DNA of 64,000 bases, from NCBI GenBank assembly GCA_021646415.1, contig SOEU01000017.1, positions 1-64,000 on the forward strand. Direction: 5' to 3'. Below the pieces are notes generated by a model that was given only the letters and a program-made list of their open reading frames with translations, did no database searches and was not told the DNA's origin. Within the stretch, counting starts at the first letter, position 1. Each line of letters begins with the position of its first letter. The translations under genes and the position numbers were made by a program. Source of the DNA: Candidatus Brocadia sp. Lineage in GTDB: Bacteria; Planctomycetota; Brocadiia; Brocadiales; Brocadiaceae. Below, piece after piece: positions 1 to 7,521 of this stretch.

Positions 1-279
1 GCCTATAACGCCACCGGGTAACTCCGCAAACCGCCAAATATTGAAGTTTATTATTGATTTTTGCGTAGTAAGGGTATTATGGAAGGCCGATTTTTGCTAC
101 GCGAAAATCATTTGCAGAATTTAGGTAATATATAAATTTGGCTTTTTGAGAAAGGTGCGGGCTTGCTGTCAAAAACCAAACCCAGGGGTGCGTATCGGTT
201 AACGATATACACGAAACAGATTCCTTGTCCTTTATCTTCACTGCCTCAATATCCTCAATTGTTATGTTATCACTCCCTT

Positions 280-2607
280 TTATTTCTTCTCCACCGTAAT
301 CGCCCCTAATGGGCAGCACTTTTCAAATCCTGGTTTAATATCCCAGCCTGTCGCCTTTTCTGCAATAATCTTTGCCTTGTCCTCGACCACATCGATAACT
401 CCATTCGAGTTCTCAACACAGATTCCGCAACCCACACACCGCCTCTGGTCTATACCAACCGTAATATATTCACTATCTTTCTTTACATTTACCTGATCAA
501 GGTACTGAATATGTTCCTGATCTGAAATTACACCTGAATACGTCGGAGAATGTTTTTTTACCTGTTGCCGGCCTGCCCGGTCGTAACGGAATATTGACCG
601 CCCGCATCGGTCACAGGTATGTAATTCCTGCATCTTCTCTAAATAGTCCATTACCGTTTGTACTACCGTGGCATGGCTCCATGTCAGGGGAGAAACAGAA
701 ACAGGTTCTCCGGTAAATGGATTTATCTGCTCTGCCAGCACACCGGAGGGCAATGCACGGGACACGGTCCATCTGAGATAATTCACTACACGTTCGAGAT
801 CTTCAACAGACTTGGCAGTTGATACATAGTATTGTGCCAACCACATGGTACAGATTATCCACGGATTTCCCGGAATCGTGTCATCATTTCCGACACGCTG
901 GTATTGGTCATATTCATAACGAGCAATGCCACCTATTTTGGTCCTGACCCATAAGGCCTCTTCGATTGCTTTCATCGTATTTTGTATCTTGATGTCATTG
1001 GCGTCATACACATTAAAGGCAAACATCCCATATAAGCTGGCATCAATTGTAGCATCGATTTCGTATTCTCCGTCTTTTCCCGGATAGATCATGCGCAAAA
1101 ATCTCTTGTGTTTCTCGCTGTAAAGATGTTGATCGATTGCCTTTTTAATCTGTGTCGCAGTCTGTCTGTATAATAGTGCCTTTTCGGTATGATAAAATAT
1201 GTCAGAAAGGTTTGCAGCGGCCATTAGTCCGCCATATACGGTGGCCGTTGTAAAGGATAGTATACCACGCCTTTCTTCCCACAGGTCATAGGAGGGAAGT
1301 GGCAGCCCCGTCTGTTCATCCCGATAACTCACAAGAAAATCTGCTGCCTTTTCGATAAAGGAATGATAGAGGGGACGTATCACCTCAATCTTTCTGTACA
1401 GGTCATAGTATTGCCATATTGTCCAGAGAATCAAGGCCGTTTCATCTTCCTGGATCGGTACATGGATCTCTTCACCCTTTACCCAGGGGTGCCAGGAGCT
1501 GCCAAAAGAACCATCTGGATTGTATTTATGCAATAAAAATCCATCTTCCACCATAACGCTTGCACAGAAATTGTAGGGTGTGATTACATTTGCGCAAAAG
1601 TTAAAAAAATTTCGGCATGTGGTAGTATAACCCGCCTTCATCAGTGCATAGGATACCAGCGCACCATCTCTTGGCCACATATAACTATAGGTATCCTTTG
1701 CATATTGCCGAATGTCCGAATCGTTTGCAGCGATAATGGCGCCGCCACTATCGATCTGCGTCATAAGGATCAGCAGGCTCCTCTTGAAAAGATCAACCAC
1801 ATCGGTTGGAAGGTTTCCAAAGTTGAATTCTTCTTTGTTTACCCAATGGTGCCAATAACTTGCCGTCCTGTTCAATATCTTTTGTGGTTTTTCCCTTAAA
1901 ATAATGTCATTCAGATCATTAATCTCTCCGTAATTCCTGCCTGCAGCAATCCAATAATAAACAACAGACTCTCCAAGAGGTGGAATTTTTAATGAAATAC
2001 CGATTGTAGAGTCTACGGACCCCTGTGCTATGGGGTTTCCACCCAGAATGCCATCTTCGGCATCACGCCATGTCCCCTCGGCACCCCGATGCCTTTTAAT
2101 CCCTGTTGCGTATTCTCTTACACCCCACACATCTCCAGCAGAACAGTTTATTAAGAAATACCGGGGTCCTTTGTAGTGGATGAGACAATTCAGCTTTGCA
2201 TCATAAAATACCGTGTCACCAACCTCATTCTCCATTACACTCAGGTCTTGATGGAAAAAAAGCCGGACGTCTCTTTCTTTGTTTTTTAGATTCAGAATCG
2301 TTACCTTGCGCATATAGATATTCTTCTCGAAATCTACAACATCGTTGCAGGCAAGCTGGATGCCCAGATTTTCATGAAACGCCCGGACGTTGGTTACGAG
2401 GGTTTCTTTCTGATATCCTAAGGCAAGCTTCCAATCCCGTGCATTGACCCACGAATACCCTTCATGTGTCCATACACCGAATCTGCTTGGATTTCCCAGT
2501 GCATGATTTTCCTTTCCCACACGTGGGTAATAGAGATCTCGAATGGTGTAGTCAGCATCAAATGCAACCAATAATGAACCGTTACCAACGGGAATATCTC
2601 TGGGCAC
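280..2607 (-). CDS. GH15 glycosidase (glucoamylase/trehalase-like) fused to a C-terminal ferredoxin
   Basis: The first ~650 residues match the cytosolic GH15 family: an N-terminal beta-sandwich, then the alpha/alpha barrel with YMWPRDGALVSYALMKAGY near residue 310, LWEERRG near 442 and a late SPLTWSHATVV near 642. A lone CDRCG motif follows near 665. The last ~60 residues are a ferredoxin with CVGCGIC near 722 and CCPLGAI near 761, enough for one iron-sulfur cluster. GH15 enzymes hydrolyse alpha-glucosidic bonds in glucans or trehalose; the ferredoxin has no known role in that chemistry. There is no signal peptide, so it is probably cytoplasmic. ATG start, single gene. The substrate and the purpose of the redox tail are unknown; the domain calls are firm. 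Confidence 0.88.
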   Translation of the reverse strand: MPRDIPVGNGSLLVAFDADYTIRDLYYPRVGKENHALGNPSRFGVWTHEGYSWVNARDWKLALGYQKETLVTNVRAFHENLGIQLACNDVVDFEKNIYMRKVTILNLKNKERDVRLFFHQDLSVMENEVGDTVFYDAKLNCLIHYKGPRYFLINCSAGDVWGVREYATGIKRHRGAEGTWRDAEDGILGGNPIAQGSVDSTIGISLKIPPLGESVVYYWIAAGRNYGEINDLNDIILREKPQKILNRTASYWHHWVNKEEFNFGNLPTDVVDLFKRSLLILMTQIDSGGAIIAANDSDIRQYAKDTYSYMWPRDGALVSYALMKAGYTTTCRNFFNFCANVITPYNFCASVMVEDGFLLHKYNPDGSFGSSWHPWVKGEEIHVPIQEDETALILWTIWQYYDLYRKIEVIRPLYHSFIEKAADFLVSYRDEQTGLPLPSYDLWEERRGILSFTTATVYGGLMAAANLSDIFYHTEKALLYRQTATQIKKAIDQHLYSEKHKRFLRMIYPGKDGEYEIDATIDASLYGMFAFNVYDANDIKIQNTMKAIEEALWVRTKIGGIARYEYDQYQRVGNDDTIPGNPWIICTMWLAQYYVSTAKSVEDLERVVNYLRWTVSRALPSGVLAEQINPFTGEPVSVSPLTWSHATVVQTVMDYLEKMQELHTCDRCGRSIFRYDRAGRQQVKKHSPTYSGVISDQEHIQYLDQVNVKKDSEYITVGIDQRRCVGCGICVENSNGVIDVVEDKAKIIAEKATGWDIKPGFEKCCPLGAITVEKK

Positions 2608-2713
2608 TGTTGTCTTCCTTCAGATATTTATATTTTCCAATTTAAACAAAAACTCTTTGCCTTGATCTTTTCTAAAAAACGGCTGTTTCAAGAGTTTTTA
2701 CAATTACAGTTTT

Positions 2714-2775
2714 TATCGTTCGATTGAGCTCACGACGAAGTCCCCTCCTTGAGAAGGAGGGGATTGAGGAGTGGT
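2714..2775. repeat. Dispersed palindromic repeat (CCCCTCCTT family)
   Basis: A perfect short hairpin, TCCCCTCCTT-GAG-AAGGAGGGGA, lies at 2741-2763. It is preceded by a TCGTTCGATTGAGCTCACGA segment that recurs in inverted form near 6825-6850. It is intergenic between pcm and the GH15 gene and belongs to the family also seen near 4661, 6785, 27082, 33276 and 59563. Confidence 0.75.
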
Positions 2776-2808
2776 CAATTGGTTACGTCAGTGCTGGGCT
2801 ATGTATGA

Positions 2809-3552
2809 TTATTCCACTTTCCAGCCTTCCTCACCAATTAAAGGTACAAAGGCGCACTCCAAAATATTCCGGCTTTCTACTCCGTTTTTCGTTTTCACGA
2901 CTTGGTGTAATACCTGATTATACGGATTCCCGATGGGTATTATCAGTCGCCCACCAATTTCAAGCTGATCTAATAAACACTCTGGGACATGAGGCGCACA
3001 GGCCGTGACAATGATCCCATGGAAAGGTGCCTTGTCTGGTAACCCCAGACTTCCATCTCCTACAATTACCTTTATAGTATCATATCCTACCTGTTTTAGA
3101 ATAGTTTTTGCTCTTAACGCTAGTGCTGCATGTCGTTCAATTGTGTAAATGTGGCTTGCCAATCTGCTCAGTATTGCAGCCTGATAGCCTGAACCAGTTC
3201 CTATTTCTAGTACCTTCTCTTTCCCTTTTAATTCAAGACATTGCGTCATGATGGCTACCATATAGGGTTGTGAGATGGTCTGTCCTTCTCCGATGGGTAA
3301 AGGATAATCCTCATACGAAGCGTGTCTATATAATTCGGGCACAAACAAATGTCTGGGCACTTCAGACATTGCCTTTATCACCCGCTCATCCTGAATACCA
3401 CGGTTTACGAGCTGGTATTGTACCATCTGAAACCTGTCTGCAGCATACGTATCGGTATCTTGTGAAGGATTCAAAATACACCTTTCCAAAACATTATTTG
3501 TTAACACGACTGATACGATACCTGTGAGGTTCAACCACGTATGATTTGCCAA
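2809..3552 (-). CDS. pcm: Protein-L-isoaspartate O-methyltransferase
   Basis: This enzyme uses S-adenosylmethionine to methylate isoaspartyl residues in aged proteins so they can be repaired. The family signatures are present: LVNRGIQDERVIKAM, VPRHLFVPE, LPIGEGQTISQPYMVA and the SAM-binding VLEIGTGSGYQAAIL, followed by the family C-terminus ending in FVPLIGEEGW. The longest frame starts at a TTG (3552) with a poor ribosome-binding site and adds ~40 non-conserved residues. An ATG at 3426 begins MVQYQL, close to where short homologues begin, but the preceding AADRF also resembles longer homologues. The start is therefore uncertain; the function is secure. Confidence 0.92.
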   Translation of the reverse strand: MANHTWLNLTGIVSVVLTNNVLERCILNPSQDTDTYAADRFQMVQYQLVNRGIQDERVIKAMSEVPRHLFVPELYRHASYEDYPLPIGEGQTISQPYMVAIMTQCLELKGKEKVLEIGTGSGYQAAILSRLASHIYTIERHAALALRAKTILKQVGYDTIKVIVGDGSLGLPDKAPFHGIIVTACAPHVPECLLDQLEIGGRLIIPIGNPYNQVLHQVVKTKNGVESRNILECAFVPLIGEEGWKVE

Positions 3553-3710
3553 AAATGCACTTCAGGATTGACCGTTATGCGACTTCTATAATCTTTCATA
3601 CATACCTCCCGATTATTAGTTTATTGTAAATACTTGGAATAACAAGAAGTTTATTCGCCCTGGCAAAACTAATGATGGGGCAGCTATCGGCTACATCCAC
3701 GTCTGACACA

Positions 3711-3983
3711 CTATTTCTTTCCTTTCTTTTCGACATATTCTAGTTGGTGCCTGAGTTCCTCCGGAGAGAAATCTGCCATTGGTATATCATATTTTGCCAT
3801 CAAACCAAAAAGATCGTATCTATCTGCAAAAGCTCCGATGTCTTTCCTTGTGATATCTTACCTTCTCTTAAAAGTTCCGTCACTATGGCTTCTTTATCCT
3901 TTTTTAAGGCCTTTTTTGTTCAACGCACCCTCTTCCGGAAATTCGGCGGGGAATTCTAAAACTAATTGCTTTGGTATGGGTAT
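3711..3983 (-). pseudogene. UPF0175-family small protein (antitoxin-like), frameshifted
   Basis: Read on the minus strand this stretch encodes a UPF0175-type protein in three pieces: EFPAEFPEEGALNKKGLKK, then DKEAIVTELLREGKISQGKT, then DRYDLFGLMAKYDIPMADF through to a lysine-rich end and TAG at 3711. The first break is a +1 insertion in an A-run (AAAAAAGG where AAAAAGG is needed). The second break is about 70 nt later, within QIDRYDLFG. No start codon lies in frame upstream; a TAA sits just before the similarity begins. UPF0175 proteins usually act as antitoxin or DNA-binding partners of small toxins, but no partner remains next to it. Clearly decayed. Confidence 0.75.
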
Positions 3984-4353
3984 CCTTCTGTATTAGATTA
4001 TGGAATTATACTCTCCTTCATAACGGAGGAAACACTTCATTTCGTTTATTTTAATGTCAGCTATGTTAATCTTTCTTTTTTAAAGTACTTTAATGTTAAA
4101 TATGCCTAACCCGAATAAATCGGAATCGTAGCGTGGGTGGTTTATCCCCCGCCAAATGCCGACCACAAGGGATCGGTGCTACAATTTTTGCCAAAAATGC
4201 AAAAATATTTTTTATAAGCGCCTAATCCGAACGAGTCGGAAGAGTTTTGCTTTGTTAGCGTTTTTCCTGTTTGTTACTATTCTTAATATTCCATTCCGAG
4301 GCGTTCGGGTTAGGGTAGCGTAAATTCCAAATTTCTGATTTTCTTTTGATATG
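3984..4353. repeat. Gene-free spacer with three copies of a CCGA-N5-TCGG hairpin repeat
   Basis: One copy of CCTAAYCCGAAYRARTCGGAA is at 4105-4125, a second at 4221-4241, and an inverted third at 4293-4314, so the last two form an inverted pair about 94 bp long. Each copy can itself fold as CCGA-N5-TCGG. Related copies occur at 54023 and 55819. No coding signal is visible in this spacer. Confidence 0.7.
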
Positions 4354-4524
4354 CTAGCCCATTAACCTTTTTTTAAATATGCCTTTGAAACGAGAAAGTT
4401 TTGGAATTTTGCGTGGCTCCTCTTCTACAATGGTTATGAGTAGCTTTGCCTTTTTAAGAGGTGGCATGGCTTCTTTATAAATAATTTTACCATTTTCGTA
4501 ATATGCCTCTATAGTTTTATACAT
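4354..4524 (-). CDS. Small AF2212/DUF104-like putative antitoxin
   Basis: A 56-residue protein beginning MYKTIEAYYENGKIIYKE. The ATG at 4524 is preceded by GAAAGAGGAAAAG, a good ribosome-binding site; the frame is open further upstream, but that part runs through repeat DNA and is not expected to be coding. The pattern of a short beta-strand plus 'YENGK-I' and a conserved hydrophobic strand (AKLLITIVEEEPR) resembles the DUF104/AF2212-like antitoxins that pair with PIN toxins. No toxin gene is adjacent, so it is either an orphan or something else. The family call is by resemblance only. Confidence 0.6.
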   Translation of the reverse strand: MYKTIEAYYENGKIIYKEAMPPLKKAKLLITIVEEEPRKIPKLSRFKGIFKKRLMG

Positions 4525-4660
4525 AATCTTTTCCTCTTTCAAAATATTCTTGTATTGACAGGCGTAATAGCTGTTCTCACTGGTTCTGTTACTTATGTGG
4601 ATTGAGTTAAATAAATCTTTTGAACCAGCTATCAGGCGGAATTCGGTAATCAATTTACAA

Positions 4661-4781
4661 CCACCCCAATTCCCCTCATTCGCAAGGAGGGGATAAAGGG
4701 GAGGTCTTCCAACAAGTATTGAGTAATTACGTGCGCCATAAAATGTTCTGAAAACCTGCATAAATAAAAATTCCTATATGA
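4661..4781. repeat. Composite dispersed repeat
   Basis: The left part (4661-4710) is a copy of the CCCCTCCTT palindrome family ending in GGGGAGGTCTTCC. The right part (4751-4781) is a copy of the AAACCTGCATAAATAAAA family. The same two parts occur in the same order at 6785-6932, which suggests one composite element. Confidence 0.65.
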
Positions 4782-4786
4782 TTAAG

Positions 4787-6238
4787 CTACCCCTTAATAA
4801 CACACATCGGCTTTAGCTGAGCAATTTTTTTGCTGATGCCGGCATGTTCGACGACATCCACAACTTCGGTTACATCCTTGTACGCCTCCGGGATCTCTTC
4901 GTCCAGCGTGGCACGGCTGTCGGCACGAACAAGGATCCCTTTTTCTTTCAGCTCCTGGGCAATACTTCGGCCTTTGGCCGTTCTCGTCGCCTGACCCCTA
5001 CTCATCACCCTCCCAGCACCATGACAGGTACTGCCAAAGGTATCAGCATATGCCTTCTCTGTGCCTACAAGCACGTAGGAACAACGCCCCATATCTCCCG
5101 GTATCAAAACGGGTTGACCTACTGATTTATATGCATCGGGGATATCGGGGTGATTGGGTGGAAATGCGCGCGTTGCCCCTTTCCGATGGACACATAACCG
5201 CTTCTTCTCACCTTCAACGATATGATCTTCAAATTTGGCGATATTGTGACACACATCATAGACCGGGGATATTTTGGACTCCTTTGGTCCTATGTGCAAT
5301 GCCCTTTCAAAGGATTCCCGAACCCAGTGTGTAATCATCTGCCGGTTGGCAAATGCATAATTGGCAGCGCAGGCCATTGCGGCAAGGTATTCCCGCCCTT
5401 CCGGAGAGTTAATCGGGGCACAGCAGAGTTGCCGATCAGGTAGTTCTATGTTATATTTTCGAGATGCATTTATCATGACCCTGAGGAAGTCGTCGCATAC
5501 CTGATAACCCAATCCTCGTGAGCCCGTGTGCACCACGATGGTAATGCCATCCTTTTCGAGTCCCAATACACGGGCAATCTCCTTATTATACACCTCTGAG
5601 ACATAGCCAACTTCTACAAAATGGTTTCCGGAACCAAGGGTGCCTAATTGTGCCAGGCCACGTTCTATAGCACGACCTGAAACCAGTTCGGGGTTAGCTC
5701 CCGGGATACAACCCTTTTCTTCGATATGTTCTAAATCTTCTTTTGTGCCGTAACCCTGCGAGACCGCCCAGAGTGCTCCGTTTTTGAGCACGTTTTTTAC
5801 TTCTTGTTGAGAAAGTTTTAAATCTTTGCGATGGGACCCAACGCCGGATGGGATATTGGCAAACAGGGTATCCACTACAGATCCCAGCTTGTTGGTAAGC
5901 TCCACACGGTAAAGTCCTGTTCTCAGTAATCTTACCCCGCAGTTGATATCATACCCCACACCGCCGGGGGAAACCACACCCTCGTCCATGTCAAATGCCG
6001 CTACGCCACCGATAGGGAAACCATACCCCCAGTGGATATCTGGCATTGCAAGCGAATGTTTTATAATCCCGGGAAGAAAAGAGACATTAATAACCTGTTG
6101 TAAACTTTCGTCTTTTTGAATATCTTCCAGCATGTGCGCATCGGCGTACACAATGCCATCTACCCGCATCTTGCCTTCCCTTGGAATTCGCCAACGATAG
6201 TCATCTATCTTCTGAATTTTATACTTGTCATTTGTCAT
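4787..6238 (-). CDS. rtcB: RtcB RNA-splicing/repair ligase
   Basis: RtcB is a GTP- and Mn-dependent ligase that joins RNA 3'-phosphate (or 2',3'-cyclic phosphate) ends to 5'-hydroxyl ends. The 483-residue protein is full length for the archaeal-type subgroup. Motifs are intact: GYGFPIGGVAAFD, GGVGYDINCG (metal-binding Cys near 99), GSGNHFVEV near 204, VVHTGSRGLG near 235, HRKGATRAFPP near 349 and GSTCHGAGRVMSR near 402, whose His accepts the guanylate. ATG start with AAGGAG upstream. The next gene upstream is archease, its activating partner, and the two are probably co-transcribed (112-bp gap). Confidence 0.97.
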   Translation of the reverse strand: MTNDKYKIQKIDDYRWRIPREGKMRVDGIVYADAHMLEDIQKDESLQQVINVSFLPGIIKHSLAMPDIHWGYGFPIGGVAAFDMDEGVVSPGGVGYDINCGVRLLRTGLYRVELTNKLGSVVDTLFANIPSGVGSHRKDLKLSQQEVKNVLKNGALWAVSQGYGTKEDLEHIEEKGCIPGANPELVSGRAIERGLAQLGTLGSGNHFVEVGYVSEVYNKEIARVLGLEKDGITIVVHTGSRGLGYQVCDDFLRVMINASRKYNIELPDRQLCCAPINSPEGREYLAAMACAANYAFANRQMITHWVRESFERALHIGPKESKISPVYDVCHNIAKFEDHIVEGEKKRLCVHRKGATRAFPPNHPDIPDAYKSVGQPVLIPGDMGRCSYVLVGTEKAYADTFGSTCHGAGRVMSRGQATRTAKGRSIAQELKEKGILVRADSRATLDEEIPEAYKDVTEVVDVVEHAGISKKIAQLKPMCVIKG

Positions 6239-6350
6239 AAAACAAAACTCCTTTTCATAAACACAAGCGTTCAGCCGTCGGCGATCAGCATCCAGCTAAA
6301 TGGATAAACGATAGAGGAGCGAACGGACGTTCTACCCCTACTGCTTACTT

Positions 6351-6767
6351 TTATATATCAAATATAACCCGCGCCTTCCATTGATGGTCTTCCTGGACGA
6401 TCGATAAGCAATGATGGGTAACAGCCTTGATCTCCGTTTTAATCACATGTTTATCCTCAGTAAATATCTCACCCCATATCGACGCGTTTAATTGAGTATC
6501 CTGAATGTCTACAACACAAAAATCCTTGAATATGAGATTTTTTACGTCATGCAGGTACAATAATTCACTTAACCAATTGACGAGGAGTTGTTCTTTATCT
6601 ATCCCGACAATACTTATTTTATATTCGACCTTACCTTCCACTTTCGATAAGTCCGTAATGATATCAAATAATGCATAGGCGGCATTTGCAAATAATTCTT
6701 GCAATGTAGCCCCGAATACATCAATCCCGATATCTGCCGTGTGGTCTATAAGTATGTATTTAGTCAT
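6351..6767 (-). CDS. Archease, RtcB cofactor
   Basis: Archease speeds guanylation and turnover of RtcB. The 138-residue protein opens with the family signature MTKYILIDHTADIGIDVFG and keeps the acidic N-terminal metal-site residues and the LLVNWLSELLYL segment typical of the family. It lies just upstream of rtcB on the same strand with a 112-bp gap, the usual pairing. ATG start. The ribosome-binding site is not strong. Confidence 0.94.
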   Translation of the reverse strand: MTKYILIDHTADIGIDVFGATLQELFANAAYALFDIITDLSKVEGKVEYKISIVGIDKEQLLVNWLSELLYLHDVKNLIFKDFCVVDIQDTQLNASIWGEIFTEDKHVIKTEIKAVTHHCLSIVQEDHQWKARVIFDI

Positions 6768-6784
6768 AAAGTGTTCAAATTATA

Positions 6785-6932
6785 GCCTCCCCTCTTTCCC
6801 CTCCTTCGCAAGGAAGGGACTTCGTCGTGAGTTCAGTCGAACGATGAAGGGGAGGTCTTCCATCGATTACTTAAGTAAGTACATACAGTTAACATATATC
6901 CAAAACCCGCATAAATAAAATGAAAATTCTTT
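6785..6932. repeat. Composite dispersed repeat (second copy)
   Basis: A CCCCTCCTT-type palindrome with an internal TTCGTCGTGAGTTCAGTCGA segment (6785-6861) is followed ~40 bp later by CAAAACCCGCATAAATAAAA (6900-6932). It occupies most of the gap between the usp gene and archease. The part order matches the copy at 4661-4781. Confidence 0.65.
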
Positions 6933-7039
6933 GTTAATTATTTTAAATCCAGATAGACATCATAACCATATTCGCTTTTATGTACAACAACTGGATATTC
7001 CCTGGCTCATTTCTCCCTTTCTTTTAAAAAACGTACACA

Positions 7040-7501
7040 CTACGGCATGATAAAATCATGCTCAGGATGTCTGATAGTAAGCACCGGACAGGGGGCCTTG
7101 CGAACTACTTTTTCGGCCACACTGCCCATAATTGCATGAGACAGACCCGTCCTGCCGTGCGTACCAAGCACAATCAAATCGATCTTATATTCTTTTGATG
7201 CCTTGATGATCTCGGAAAAAGGAACTCCCTGTATGATAATGGCCTCAACCGATATCCTGCCCTTCGTATCTTCATTTACACACTTGAGCAACCTCTCTCT
7301 CAACTTATTAACCGTTTCTGTGTCTGCTAGAGTAACGTTATAGAGATCCGGATCATTAATGTCGTAAACACGAATGTCCAATACATGCATCAGATAGAGC
7401 TTTGCCTGGTATTTATCAGCAAATTCGATTGCATATTTTAAAGCCATCTCTGAATAAATCGAGTAGTCAATCGGGCAGAGTATGTTTTTTATGTTAATCA
7501 C
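7040..7501 (-). CDS. Universal stress protein (UspA family, ATP-binding type)
   Basis: A single-domain Usp of 153 residues. It starts with the family pattern KNILCPIDYS and ends with the nucleotide-binding loop GTHGRTGLSHAIMGSVAEKV followed by APCPVLTIR. It is the last gene of an apparent ftsH - diguanylate cyclase - lon - usp operon, 20 bp after lon, which suggests a general stress role. The exact ligand and function cannot be told from sequence. Confidence 0.93.
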   Translation of the reverse strand: MINIKNILCPIDYSIYSEMALKYAIEFADKYQAKLYLMHVLDIRVYDINDPDLYNVTLADTETVNKLRERLLKCVNEDTKGRISVEAIIIQGVPFSEIIKASKEYKIDLIVLGTHGRTGLSHAIMGSVAEKVVRKAPCPVLTIRHPEHDFIMP

Positions 7502-7521
7502 TGATTCTCCCCTCCTTCTCT

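Noticed and set aside
77-319. Minus-strand frame of 80 codons at the window edge
   Set aside because: It overlaps the GH15-ferredoxin gene end by 40 bp, has no recognisable motif and odd composition; I see no gene in 1-279.
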